From CAZYCC01 sp964645985 (GTDB lineage Bacteria; Bacillota; Clostridia; Oscillospirales; CAG-272): a stretch of DNA of 40,561 nt. The notes below the pieces were generated by a model, which saw only the letters and a list, made by a program, of their open reading frames with translations, was not told the origin of the DNA and ran no database searches. Position 1 is the first letter of the stretch. Each line of letters begins with the position of its first letter. A program made the translations under genes and the position numbers. This document shows, piece after piece, positions 7,654 to 18,659 of the stretch. Location of the stretch: NCBI GenBank assembly GCA_964645985.1, contig CAZYCC010000008.1:1-40561 (forward strand), read 5' to 3'.

Positions 7654-8885
7654 CAGTCGCCGATACCGAGGATGTTGAGGCTAAAGCGATCGTCGAGGTG
7701 ACTTTCGGGGTCGTCGTCATCGTCATCGTCTTGCCCGAGGATGTCCTCGGGGGGCGTGGCGGCGGTGAGGTCGCGCGCCGCCGAGATGGCGCGGATTTTG
7801 CCCTCGATCTCAGCCGCGAGGTCGGGGTGCTCGTCAAGGTAGGCCCTCACCTTCTCCTTGCCCTGCCCGATGCGCTGCTCGCCGTAGGAATACCAGCTGC
7901 CCGACTTCTCGAGGATCTTCTCCGCCTCGGCAAGGGCCACGATTTCGCTCGTCTTGCAGATCCCTTTGCCGTAGAGAATGTCGAACTCCGCCTCTTTGAA
8001 GGGCGGCGCCACTTTGTTCTTCACGACCTTGCAGCGGGTCCTGTTGCCAATCGGCTCCCTGCCGTCGCGAATGGTCTCGGAGCGGCGCACCTCAATGCGC
8101 ACCGAGGCGTAGTATTTGAGCGCCTTGCCGCCGGGGGTCACCTCGGGGTTGCCGTAGACAATGCCGACCTTCTCGCGCAGCTGGTTGATGAAGACGACGA
8201 TGGCGCCCGCCCTCGCCGCCGCGCCCGAGAGCTTGCGCATCGCCTGGCTCATCAGGCGCGCCTGAAGACCGACGTGCGCGGAGCCCATCTCCCCGTCTAT
8301 CTCCGCCTGCGGCACGAGCGCGGCGACCGAGTCGATAACGACAATGTCAACGGCGCAGGAGCGCACGAGCGCCTCACAGACCTCGAGCGCCTGCTCGCCG
8401 CTGTCAGGCTGCGAGACGAGGAGGTTGTCAACGTCAACGCCGAGAGCGCGCGCGTAGGAGGGGTCGAGGGCGTGCTCCGCGTCGACAAAGGCGGCGGTGC
8501 CGCCCTGCCGCTGCACCTCGGCCACCGCTTGCAGCGCGACGGTCGTTTTGCCGGAGCTCTCCGGCCCGAAGATCTCCACCATTCTGCCGCGCGGCAGCCC
8601 GCCGACCCCGAGCGCGAGGTCGAGCGAGAGCGACCCGGTGGAGACGGATCGCACATCGAGCGAGCTCGTTTCGCCGAGCTTCATCACGGTGCCGGCGCCG
8701 AAGCGGTTGTTGAGCGCTTTGACCGTCAGCCGGATCGCCTCCTCGCGCTCGGAGGCGCTCATTTTCTTCTCCGCGGGGGCGGCGCTCGTTTTCTTCTCCG
8801 CGGCGGCGGGAGCGCTCGCGGCGGCGGGAGCGCTCGCTGCGCTCTTCTCGCCGTCTTCTGTCGCGGCGATTTTCTTCTTGGGCAT
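7653..8885 (-). CDS. recA: Recombinase RecA with extended N-terminus
   Basis: DNA-dependent ATPase that forms filaments on single-stranded DNA for strand exchange and LexA cleavage. Walker A is GPESSGKT (107-114); VVIDSVAALVP is the Walker B strand; MGSAHVGLQARLMSQA, FINQLREKVG and GNPEVTPGGKALKYYASVR are the DNA-binding loops and flanks. The C-terminus ends in an acidic run of aspartates, as in other RecA proteins. At 410 residues it is about 60 longer than usual. The extra part is mainly an N-terminal Ala/Lys-rich segment (about 1-42) with the internally repeated SAPAAA and AEKK motifs. A start at Met42 would give a normal N-terminus, but the AGAAGG-type site six bases before the ATG at 8885 favours the longer form. 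I saw no clear LexA box in the 105-base upstream spacer. Confidence 0.96.
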   Translation of the reverse strand: MPKKKIAATEDGEKSAASAPAAASAPAAAEKKTSAAPAEKKMSASEREEAIRLTVKALNNRFGAGTVMKLGETSSLDVRSVSTGSLSLDLALGVGGLPRGRMVEIFGPESSGKTTVALQAVAEVQRQGGTAAFVDAEHALDPSYARALGVDVDNLLVSQPDSGEQALEVCEALVRSCAVDIVVIDSVAALVPQAEIDGEMGSAHVGLQARLMSQAMRKLSGAAARAGAIVVFINQLREKVGIVYGNPEVTPGGKALKYYASVRIEVRRSETIRDGREPIGNRTRCKVVKNKVAPPFKEAEFDILYGKGICKTSEIVALAEAEKILEKSGSWYSYGEQRIGQGKEKVRAYLDEHPDLAAEIEGKIRAISAARDLTAATPPEDILGQDDDDDDDPESHLDDRFSLNILGIGD

Positions 8886-8990
8886 AAGTTACCTTCTTTT
8901 TTCGGATATGCTTCTTTACCGATTGTATGGTTGCGATAATAGCGGGGGCGTTCCCCTCCCTCGGGGAGCGCGCGGGGTTCGCGGGCGCGG

Positions 8991-9569
8991 TTAGTACACC
9001 GCCGAGTCGATGCGCCAGCCGCCGTCCTCGGTGGCGGCAAGGGAGACTTCCTTTGTGAGGCGCGCGCCGGTCGCGCTCGTCGCCTCGACGGCGACGCGGC
9101 AGGAGTAGCGGTTGCCCGAAAGGACGCGCGCGCTCTCGGCGTCCACCTCGGAAAGAAGCCCCATCGCCGGCTTTGTCACATCGACCGTGAGAACCCCCTC
9201 GTCCTCGCCGAAGCGCGGCATATAGTCATCGGTGCCCTCGAAGGCGTACTCGTAGATAATAGCGAGATAGTCCTGCGAGAAGACGCGCGATGCCGCCTCT
9301 TTGAACGCCGCTATCGTCCCGTAGGGAAACTCGGGGGAGACCGGGAGGTAGTGCGGCGTTGTCCAAGTGGGGTCGACCGCGCCGGGGTCGGCGAGCGGCA
9401 CCTCGCCGTAGAAGGCGGTGAGCAGCTCCTTCGCTCCCGGCAGCAGCTGCGCGAGGATGTCCCGCGCCTGCTCATCCGAGGGCGCGCCCACCTTGCAGGA
9501 GGGGAGCGCCGCGAGGAGAAAAAGCAGCGCGAGGGCGAGGGCAAGCGAGCGGGAGCGGGTTTTTCGCAT
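8991..9569 (-). CDS. Predicted lipoprotein, unknown function
   Basis: A 192-residue protein with a basic start, a Leu/Ala-rich signal helix and a lipobox ending LPSC (Cys25), so it should be lipid-anchored on the outer face of the membrane. The mature part is a small, mostly beta-looking domain (SCRVAVEATSATGARLTKEV, GGWRIDSAVY at the end), resembling the DUF4878/NTF2-like lipoproteins in general shape only. I do not recognise a family. It begins two bases after the stop of the preceding lipoprotein gene and is followed by recA. Confidence 0.75.
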   Translation of the reverse strand: MRKTRSRSLALALALLFLLAALPSCKVGAPSDEQARDILAQLLPGAKELLTAFYGEVPLADPGAVDPTWTTPHYLPVSPEFPYGTIAAFKEAASRVFSQDYLAIIYEYAFEGTDDYMPRFGEDEGVLTVDVTKPAMGLLSEVDAESARVLSGNRYSCRVAVEATSATGARLTKEVSLAATEDGGWRIDSAVY

Positions 9570-9571
9570 AA

Positions 9572-10773
9572 CTAAGAAAGGGGCAGCACTTGCGGGCAGA
9601 GGAGCGCAAGCTGCAAGTCGGGGCTCACGCCCATTTCAAGGCCGCCCTGCCGCAGCTCCGGGCAGGCCGCCGCCATATAAAGAGGGGCGGCGCCGCCATC
9701 GGCGTAGGTGAAGCTCGCGGCGTAGCCGCCCTCTACCGGCAGAACCGCGCCGCGCGAAGCGAGCGAGGCGGGATCCGCGGTCGCGCCGCCCTCCCCTGAC
9801 GAGGCGGCGTCGGGATTCGGCGCGGCGGGGGCGGTGGTGTTGTCGGTGGGGGAGGGGACGCCGCCCTCGCCCGAGACATCGTAAGTTATCGTCCAAGCGG
9901 CGCGCGAAAGGCGGCCGCTCTCATCGTAGTTATAGCTGAAGCTCGCCCGCCAGAGCGGGGTGTCGTCTGCAAAGTAAACCACCGTGCGCCGGGCGATATG
10001 CCGCCCGTCCAGCTCATAGGTGTAGGTGAGGCGCTCGGTGAGGCCCTCCCTCTCGCGCGTGAGGCTCATCGGCAGCCCCTCCGCGCCGATTTGCGCGCGC
10101 GCCGTCGACTCGGCGCTACTCTCCGGGGGGAGCGTGAAGGGCAGCGCAAACTCGAGCGCGGGGTCGCGCTCGTCCGGGAAGCTCACCGCCTCGGTGAGGT
10201 TCCCCGCCTCATCACTGCGATAGGAAATCGCGCGGCGCACCCCCGCCTCATCGGCGAGCGCCGCCGTGAGCGCGCCGTCCTCGTAGAAGTAGCGCCGCAC
10301 CGCCGTCACGCACCCCACCGCGCCCGGCGTGTCGGCAAGCGCGGTGCCGGGCGGCGCGAGGAGAGGCTCGCCCCCGCTATAAAAGGCGGCGGGGTCGGCG
10401 CTGTCGGCGAGCGCCACCTCGCGCGAGAGCAGCGGCAGGCCCTTCTCCGTGAAGGTCATCGTCTCTATGGTGCGCGAGGAGGGCACCGCCTCGCCGGGCA
10501 CGCTTGAACTCTCGCGGTAGGTAGCGAGGCGGGTCGCGGTGCGTGTCTCCACGTCATAGGTATACGCAACGCTGCCCGAGCCGCCGGGGAAGGCGAGGCT
10601 CACCGCCGAGAGCGGGCGCACCGTGCGCACCGGCGCCCCCGGCGCGCGCGAAATCGCGCTCGCCGAGGAGCTATCGCCCTCGCCGGGGGAGCCGCCCCTC
10701 TCCCCGCAGGAGAGAGCCGCCCCCGCGAGGAGCGCGAGGGCGAGGGCGAGGGCGAGAGCCCGCCTTGCCGCTT

Positions 10774-10777
<4 letters not shown>
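9572..10777 (-). CDS. Predicted lipoprotein with YD/RHS-like strands
   Basis: A 401-residue protein with a signal helix and lipobox ALSC (Cys24). The mature part is a Ser/Gly/Pro-rich start followed by repeated strand pairs of the form YTYDVETRTATRLATY, YFYEDGALTAALADEAG and YNYDESGRLSRAAW, which resemble YD/RHS-type beta repeats; this is a shape resemblance, not an assignment. A low-complexity Asn/Ala/Ser/Gly region (about 320-350) precedes the last strands. Its ATG overlaps the gyrA stop (ATGA), so translation should be coupled to gyrA, an unusual partner. Function unknown. Confidence 0.72.
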
Positions 10778-13410
<2,633 letters not shown>

Positions 13411-13467
13411 AAGAAGAAATCAATATGTGAGGGATGAATATCTCACGGGAAAATTTTCACTGAAATT

Positions 13468-13572
13468 TTACTTTTTCAAGAAAGGCGGGCGCGGGCCGGG
13501 GTGTCCTCCGAAGAACGCTCCCGAAACGACGATGGTCGTGTCGATAACTACTTTCGGCGTTTGGCTTTTCAT
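13468..13572 (-). pseudogene. Truncated PIN-domain toxin remnant
   Basis: A 34-residue frame whose start (VVIDTTIVVSGAFFGG) matches the first strand and helix of PIN-domain nucleases, including the first acidic residue of the active site (Asp11). PIN toxins are normally about 130 residues; here the frame becomes unlike the family after GGHPG and ends at a TAA. The ATG overlaps the antitoxin stop (ATGA), the usual arrangement of such toxin-antitoxin pairs. The rest of the toxin is missing between here and gyrA, so this is a deletion relic with no nuclease activity expected. Too short to be found by length-filtered gene calling. Confidence 0.7.
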
Positions 13573-13889
13573 TTTTCGCCATCGCCGTTTTGTCTTGCTC
13601 TTTTTGCCGCGCGCACTTCTTTAATCGTTTGCTCGACATCCTCCGGCGTGAGGCCCACTTCCTTTGCTCACGCCATCGTTTGGTCGAGCGCCCGGCAAAA
13701 GGATTTTTCCGTGCAGCGATAAAGCGGCTTAATGACGACGTTGCTTCCCTCGGCGTACACGGCGGCTTCGACGCCTTCGTCAAGCAAAAGCCGCTCGCGC
13801 AGTTTTTTCGGAAACTTGACCTCGCCCTTTTGCGAGATAATCACGCTCTCAAGATCGCTATTTGACGAGACGGTTTTTTCTTTTTTCAT
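13569..13889 (-). pseudogene. AbrB/MazE-type antitoxin with in-frame stop
   Basis: The N-terminal 73 codons (13889 to 13668) give a SpoVT/AbrB-type swapped-hairpin domain: VIISQKGEVKFPKKLRERLLLDEG. A TGA at 13670-13668 stops it after DQTMA, but the same frame continues past the TGA for 32 more sensible codons (AKEVGLTPEDVEQTIKEVRA) to a TGA at 13571-13569. That downstream part is the typical antitoxin tail that binds the PIN partner, so the internal TGA is probably a Trp or other codon turned to stop. AGGAGA lies six bases before the ATG, 19 bases after gyrB. The first part could still make a short DNA-binding protein; the pair is otherwise dead. Confidence 0.75.
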
Positions 13890-13908
13890 GTGGTTCTCCT
13901 TTTATAAT

Positions 13909-15837
13909 TTATATATCCAAGTTCTCCGCGTATTTGGCGTTTTGTTCGATGAATTCGCGGCGCGGCTCCACTTTGTCGCCCATGAGAATAGAGAAGATGC
14001 GGTCGCTTTCTATTGCGTCATCGATGGTCACTTGCAGGATAACGCGGGTCGCGGGGTCCATGGTCGTCTCTTTGAGCTGCGCGGGGTTCATTTCGCCAAG
14101 GCCCTTGTAGCGGCTGACGTCGATATTCTTCCCGCCGCCGAGCGCGGCGACCTCGGCGTCCCGCTCCTCATCGGAGAAGGCGTAGCGGAACTGCTTGCCG
14201 CGCGTGATTTTATAAAGCGGCGGCTGGGCGAGGTAAATGTGCCCGTCCTCGATGAGGCGGCGCATATGGCGGAAAAAGAAGGTGAGCAGCAGAATGCGAA
14301 TGTGCGAGCCGTCCACGTCCGCGTCCGCCATAATAATAATTTTGCCGTAGCGCAGCTTTTCCGCGTCAAACTCCTCGCCGATGCCGCACCCGAGAGACTG
14401 AATAATCGGCGTGAGAGAGGGGTTGGCGTAGACTTTATCAAGGCGGGTTTTCTCAACGTTGAGAACCTTGCCGCGCAGCGGCAGGATTGCCTGAAAGCGC
14501 GGGTCGCGCGCCCCCTTCGCCGATCCTCCCGCCGAGTCCCCCTCCACAAGGAAAATTTCAGTGAGCTCCGGGCGGCGGTCCTGGCAGGGGGTGAGCTTGC
14601 CGGGAAGAGATCCGCTCGTTAAAACTCCCCGCCGCGAGGACTCGCGCGCCCTGCGCGCCGCCTCCCGCGCGCGCGAGGCGGCAAGAGCCTTCTCCACAAT
14701 GGCGCGCGCGTCGGCGGGGTGCTCCTCGAAATATTCCGAAAGGCCCGATGTCACCGCGCGGCTGACAAGGCCGCGAATCGCCGAGTTGCCGAGCTTGGCC
14801 TTCGTCTGGCTCTCAAACTGCGCGTTCTCGAGCTTGACCGAGACGACGACGCACAGCCCCTCCTGCACGTCCTCCCCCGAGAGATTGGCATCCGACTCTT
14901 TGAGAACGCCTATCGCGCGCGCGTAATCGTTGACCGCCTTGACAATGCCCATTTTGAAGCCGGTCTCGTGCGTGCCGCCCTCCACCGTGCGCATATTGTT
15001 CGCGAAGGTGAGCAGCACCGCCGGGTTGTAATTGTTGAAATATTGCAGCGCCACCTCGGCAATCGAGCTGCCGCTCTCGCTGCGTATATAAATGGGCGCG
15101 GGGTGAACCGGCTCATCGCCCCGCTCATCGCCAAGGTAAGTGACGAAGCTCTTAATGCCGCCCTCAAAGCAGAGCGAATCCTCGCGGTAGCCTCCCTCCG
15201 GGAGCTGCCGCCGCTCATCGCGAAGGGTGAGGCGCACGCCGGCGTTGAGGAAGGCCTGCTCGCGCAGCCGCTCAAGAAGAGTCTCGTAGGAAAAGACCGT
15301 CTCCTCAAATATCGTGCCGTCCGGCTTAAAGGTGACGCGCACGCCGTGCGGAAAGTCCGGGCTCTCGCCCTCGCAGGAGAAGGCGCGCGCCACTTTGCCG
15401 CGCTCGAAGCGCTCGGTATACTTTTTCCCGTCGGTATAGTCCTCTAGCTCCAGCCATTCGGATAGACCGTTGACCACCGACGCGCCGACCCCGTGCAGCC
15501 CCCCCGCGATTTTATATCCGCCCCCGCCGAATTTGCCTCCCGCGTGAAGGATAGTATAGACCACCTCGGGCGTGGGAATGCCCTCTTTCGGGTGAATGCC
15601 GGCGGGGATGCCGCGCCCGTTGTCGGTCACGGTGACAGAATCGCCCGGGTTGAGAACCACGCGAATATCGCTGCAGTAGCCGGCGAGCGCCTCGTCGATA
15701 GAGTTGTCGACGATCTCGTAAACGAGGTGGTGAAGGCCCCCCGCCGAGGTTGTGCCGATGTACATCCCCGGCGTTTTGCGCACCGCCTCCAGTCCCTCTA
15801 AAACCTGAATTTGATTTTCTGTGTAATTTTGCGGCAT
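13909..15837 (-). CDS. gyrB: DNA gyrase subunit B
   Basis: ATPase subunit of DNA gyrase. The 642-residue protein starts MPQNYTENQIQVLEGLEAVR and shows the GHKL ATP site (EIVDNSIDEALAG with Asn45), GRGIP, the GGGYKIAGGLHGVGASVVN lid region, the TOPRIM motifs EGDSAGG (about 425) and DADVDGSHIR (about 502), and the RYKGLGEMN signature near the end. The length matches the family. I chose 15837 because the family begins there; the open frame extends far upstream into recF only by chance. It is 43 bases downstream of recF with no clear promoter or ribosome site in between. Confidence 0.97.
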   Translation of the reverse strand: MPQNYTENQIQVLEGLEAVRKTPGMYIGTTSAGGLHHLVYEIVDNSIDEALAGYCSDIRVVLNPGDSVTVTDNGRGIPAGIHPKEGIPTPEVVYTILHAGGKFGGGGYKIAGGLHGVGASVVNGLSEWLELEDYTDGKKYTERFERGKVARAFSCEGESPDFPHGVRVTFKPDGTIFEETVFSYETLLERLREQAFLNAGVRLTLRDERRQLPEGGYREDSLCFEGGIKSFVTYLGDERGDEPVHPAPIYIRSESGSSIAEVALQYFNNYNPAVLLTFANNMRTVEGGTHETGFKMGIVKAVNDYARAIGVLKESDANLSGEDVQEGLCVVVSVKLENAQFESQTKAKLGNSAIRGLVSRAVTSGLSEYFEEHPADARAIVEKALAASRAREAARRARESSRRGVLTSGSLPGKLTPCQDRRPELTEIFLVEGDSAGGSAKGARDPRFQAILPLRGKVLNVEKTRLDKVYANPSLTPIIQSLGCGIGEEFDAEKLRYGKIIIMADADVDGSHIRILLLTFFFRHMRRLIEDGHIYLAQPPLYKITRGKQFRYAFSDEERDAEVAALGGGKNIDVSRYKGLGEMNPAQLKETTMDPATRVILQVTIDDAIESDRIFSILMGDKVEPRREFIEQNAKYAENLDI

Positions 15838-15880
15838 AGCTTGAAATAGTGTCTGTGCAAGTGCTTTATTGCGATAACTT

Positions 15881-17038
15881 TTACTTTTCCTCAAGGAGCT
15901 CCCCCTCGCGCACAAGGTAGCGCCGCTCGGCGGCGGGGGCCGCCGCGGGCAGCTCCTGCTCGCAGGTGGTGAGGAAAATCTGCCGCGCGGGTTCTCCCGC
16001 GCGAGCGGGGCTGCCCCCGAGGCTCGAGAGCAGAAACGCGCGGCGCGCGGGGTCAAGCTCGGGGAGAACGTCATCGAGGAGAATGACCGGGGGCTCGCCG
16101 AGCATGCTTTCGGCAATTTTCGCCTCGGCGAGCTTGAGCGCGACGGCGATGCTCTTCCCCTGCCCCTCGGAGGCAAAGGCGCGCGCCGGGCGGGGGTGCG
16201 CGTCCTCCTCCTTCCTCGCGCTGCCCTCGCCGCGTGAGAGGAGAATGGAAAAGTCCTCGCGGTGCGCGCCGAAGCCGGTGCTGCCAAGCGCGCACTCGCG
16301 CGGGAGGTGCTCGGTTAAAAGCGAAAGGTTCCTCGCCTCATCCGGGTGCCCGCGGTAGCGAAGCGAAAGAGTCTCTCGCCCGCCCGACATCCGCAGTAGA
16401 ATATCGCTCGCCGCCTCCTCAAGCTGCGCGAGGTACTCGCCCCGCGCTTGCGTAATCTTCACGCAAAGCGAGGCGAGCGCGCGGCTCCAGGGGAGAATCT
16501 CGGCGGGGTCGGGGGCGCGGCCCTCCTTATTTGCTATCAAAAGCAGGCGGTTGCGCTGCAAGAGGGCGTGGCGGTAGTCCTGCAGCGTGCGAAGATAGGC
16601 GCGGTCGGTCTGTGAAATCGCCGTATCAAGGAAGGCGCGGCGCGCGTGCGGCCCCTCGCGCACAAGCGACAGGTGCGAGGGAAAGAAGGCGACAACCGAG
16701 AGCTTCGCGTAAAATTCGCTCGCTCTTACGGCGCCGTAGCCGTCTATTTCAAAGACTTTTCGCCCCCCATGCGTAAAGCGAAGGGAAAGCGTATGCCGCC
16801 GCCCGGCGCGTGAAAGTTCACAGGAGATCCTCGCCGCGCCCTGCCCCTCGCGGATAAATTCGCGCTCGCTCGCCCCCGCGCGGTAGCTGCGCCCGCGGGA
16901 GAGTAAACAGATCGCCTCGAGCGTGTTGGTTTTGCCCTGCCCGTTTTCCCCGTGCAGAAGGTTGAGCCCGGGGGCCGGCGCGATGGCGACCGACGCGAGG
17001 TTGCGAAAGTCGGCGGCGGCAAGGCGGGTGAGAAACAT
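15881..17038 (-). CDS. recF: DNA replication and repair protein RecF
   Basis: SMC-like ATPase that helps load RecA at single-strand gaps. The 385-residue protein has Walker A GENGQGKT (30-37) after LTRLAAADFRNL, the family segment ARRAFLD, the SEGQGKSIAVALKLAEA signature region and Walker B VILLDDVLPELD near the C-terminus. The ATG at 17038 gives the family start MFLTRL; the longer frame to 17137 would read through the putative origin element. No ribosome-binding site is evident. The S4-domain gene (yaaA) that usually separates dnaN and recF in Bacillota is absent. Confidence 0.95.
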   Translation of the reverse strand: MFLTRLAAADFRNLASVAIAPAPGLNLLHGENGQGKTNTLEAICLLSRGRSYRAGASEREFIREGQGAARISCELSRAGRRHTLSLRFTHGGRKVFEIDGYGAVRASEFYAKLSVVAFFPSHLSLVREGPHARRAFLDTAISQTDRAYLRTLQDYRHALLQRNRLLLIANKEGRAPDPAEILPWSRALASLCVKITQARGEYLAQLEEAASDILLRMSGGRETLSLRYRGHPDEARNLSLLTEHLPRECALGSTGFGAHREDFSILLSRGEGSARKEEDAHPRPARAFASEGQGKSIAVALKLAEAKIAESMLGEPPVILLDDVLPELDPARRAFLLSSLGGSPARAGEPARQIFLTTCEQELPAAAPAAERRYLVREGELLEEK

Positions 17039-17058
17039 AGCGCGGCGGCGGGAAAACG

Positions 17059-17221
17059 AGAGGATAGGATAGGATAGGGATAAGGTAGTATTAGTAGTAG
17101 TAGGGTCTGTTTGAAATGTGGAAAACGCGCGGGGCAAGGCGGGGTGGGATCTGCCCGCCCCCCTCGCATGTGGGCTCGCGGTGGAAAACGCGCGGAGCGG
17201 CGGTGGAAAGGCGGTGGAAAA
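17059..17221 (-). other. Candidate oriC unwinding element: DnaA boxes plus DnaA-trio
   Basis: Read on the minus strand this spacer has four DnaA-box-like nonamers in one orientation: TTTTCCACC (17221-17213), CTTTCCACC (17210-17202), TTTTCCACC (17188-17180) and the perfect TTTTCCACA (17125-17117). These are followed 13 bases later by a trinucleotide run, seen on the plus strand as TAG TAT TAG TAG TAG TAG (17086-17103). Beyond it lies a GGATA-type pentamer repeat (17061-17080). A box followed by 5'-TAG repeats is the layout of the DnaA-trio element at which DnaA opens the origin in B. subtilis, where it lies between dnaA and dnaN. Here it lies between dnaN and recF. The function is inferred from motif order. 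Confidence 0.6.
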
Positions 17222-17253
17222 CCCCCCCGCGCGGCGCGCCGCGCGGGGCGCGG

Positions 17254-18402
17254 TCAGTCTTTGAGTTTAACCGGGCTAATCATATAAAGGTAGCGGTCGG
17301 CGGGGTCGGTGGGGTCCCCCTCGATGGTTGCCGAAAGCAGCGGCCCCGAGAGGGTCATCAGAACCTGCTCGTCGGCGATGGTCCGCAGCGCGTCAAGCAG
17401 ATATTGCGTGTCGAAGCCGATGCGAATGTCCCCCCCTTCTTTTTGCACCGGCAGTTCATCTCTCGAGGAGGCGAGCGCCGTTTCGGTGCTCAGGGTGAGC
17501 CGATTTCCCTCAAAGAGGCAGCGCACGAAGCTCGCCTTCTTCCCGGCCGGTTTATCCTCGGCGACGAGGGCGGCGCGCGAGAGGGAAGAAATGAAGTCCT
17601 CGCGGTTGATGTGTACGCGAATACTATTATTTTTAGGCAGCAGCTGCTCGTAGCGAAGGTATTCGCCGTCGATGAGGCGCGAGAAGAAGAGCTTTTCGCC
17701 GAAGCGGAAAACAACAAACTTGCGCGAGAGCTCCATTGTCACGCTCTCCTCATCGCCGGGCAGCAGGCGCAGCAGCTCCGTGAGGGTTTTCCCCGGCACA
17801 ATGAAGAGAACCTCCTCGCCCTCCGGCAGGCCCTCGGCCGCTATATCCCCCTCTTTTTCGCGCAGCGCGAGGCGGTAGCTGTCGCAGGCGACGGTGGTGA
17901 GTTTTCCCTCGCGCACGCGAAAATATGTCCCGTTGAGAATGGGGCGGGCCGTATCGTTTTGCGCCATCGCGTGCTTGACCTCGTTTATCGCGGCGCGCAA
18001 GAGGCCCGAGGGGAGCGTGAAGGATCGCTCTCCGGTCAGCTCCGGAAGAGAGGGAAACTCCTCGCCCGGCAAAAACGGCAGGGAAAATTCACTTTTGCCC
18101 GAGCGAATGCGAAGGCTGGCGCGGCTGCCTTCTTCTATGGTAATCTCGCTCTCGGGCATTGACCGCACCACCCCGAGGAGCCTCTGCGCCCCGACAATGA
18201 AGCTGCCCACCTCATCGGCGTGGCAGGGCAGGGAAATTTTGAACCCGCGCTCAAGGTCATAGGTCGACAGGCGACAAAGCGACGGCTCCACCACCTCAAA
18301 GAGCACTCCCTCGATTGCCGTGAGGGTATTTTTGTCGCAGACCGCGCTCATCGCCGGCGAGAGGGCTGCCGTCAGTTCTTTTTTGTCGAATGTTATGGTC
18401 AC
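17254..18402 (-). CDS. dnaN: DNA polymerase III beta subunit (sliding clamp)
   Basis: Ring-shaped clamp that tethers the replicative polymerase to DNA. The 382-residue protein has the three repeated clamp folds, with recognisable segments such as FIVGAQRLLGVVRSMP, FPSLPEL, AMAQNDTARPILNGTYF, ACDSYRLALRE, FIVPGKTLTELLRLL and the C-terminal YLYMISPVKL. The start is a GTG at 18402 with GGAGG six bases upstream; the protein then begins with TITFDKKEL as the family does. The longer open frame to 18663 would read through the DnaA boxes and has no support. Confidence 0.96.
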   Translation of the reverse strand: MTITFDKKELTAALSPAMSAVCDKNTLTAIEGVLFEVVEPSLCRLSTYDLERGFKISLPCHADEVGSFIVGAQRLLGVVRSMPESEITIEEGSRASLRIRSGKSEFSLPFLPGEEFPSLPELTGERSFTLPSGLLRAAINEVKHAMAQNDTARPILNGTYFRVREGKLTTVACDSYRLALREKEGDIAAEGLPEGEEVLFIVPGKTLTELLRLLPGDEESVTMELSRKFVVFRFGEKLFFSRLIDGEYLRYEQLLPKNNSIRVHINREDFISSLSRAALVAEDKPAGKKASFVRCLFEGNRLTLSTETALASSRDELPVQKEGGDIRIGFDTQYLLDALRTIADEQVLMTLSGPLLSATIEGDPTDPADRYLYMISPVKLKD

Positions 18403-18430
18403 AAGGTACCTCCCCGGCGCGAGCGCCGCA

Positions 18431-18635
18431 ATTAAAAAAGAAAACGATACTTGAAATTTCCCGCCGCGGTTTTTCCCCTCGGTTTTCCACAGAGTTTTCC
18501 ACAGAATGTGGAAAACGCGGCAAACCCTTATCCCGCTTTGCCCCGCGCCATGCGCGAGCCTCCGCCGCGCGCGAGCCGCCTCGCCCGCGAGCCTTGAGCG
18601 GGAGGGCTCCCGCGCGGGTTTTCCACTTTTCCACA
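18431..18635. other. DnaA-box cluster between dnaA and dnaN
   Basis: Five nonamers match TTTTCCACA on one strand or the other: plus strand 18483-18491, 18495-18503, 18619-18627 (TTTTCCACT) and 18627-18635; minus strand 18515-18507. The first two are spaced 12 bases apart. An AT-rich stretch (about 18431-18461) lies between the cluster and dnaN. This is the classical position of an origin box cluster (incC in B. subtilis) and may also autoregulate dnaA/dnaN. No TAG-type trinucleotide run follows the boxes here. Confidence 0.75.
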
Positions 18636-18659
18636 AATCCCGCTTTTTCGCAGGGAGCC

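Noticed and set aside
8886..8990. LexA/SOS box before recA
   Set aside because: I looked for GAAC-N4-GTTC and CGAAC...GTTCG patterns and found none.
13668..13670. TGA read as an amino acid (recoding) in the antitoxin
   Set aside because: TGA ends recA, gyrA, dnaA and other genes here at the expected place, so the standard code applies; the toxin partner is also truncated, which fits decay.
13909..16287. GyrB frame extended 150 codons upstream
   Set aside because: The extension overlaps recF in another frame and is Arg/Ser/Pro-rich; family GyrB proteins start at the ATG at 15837.
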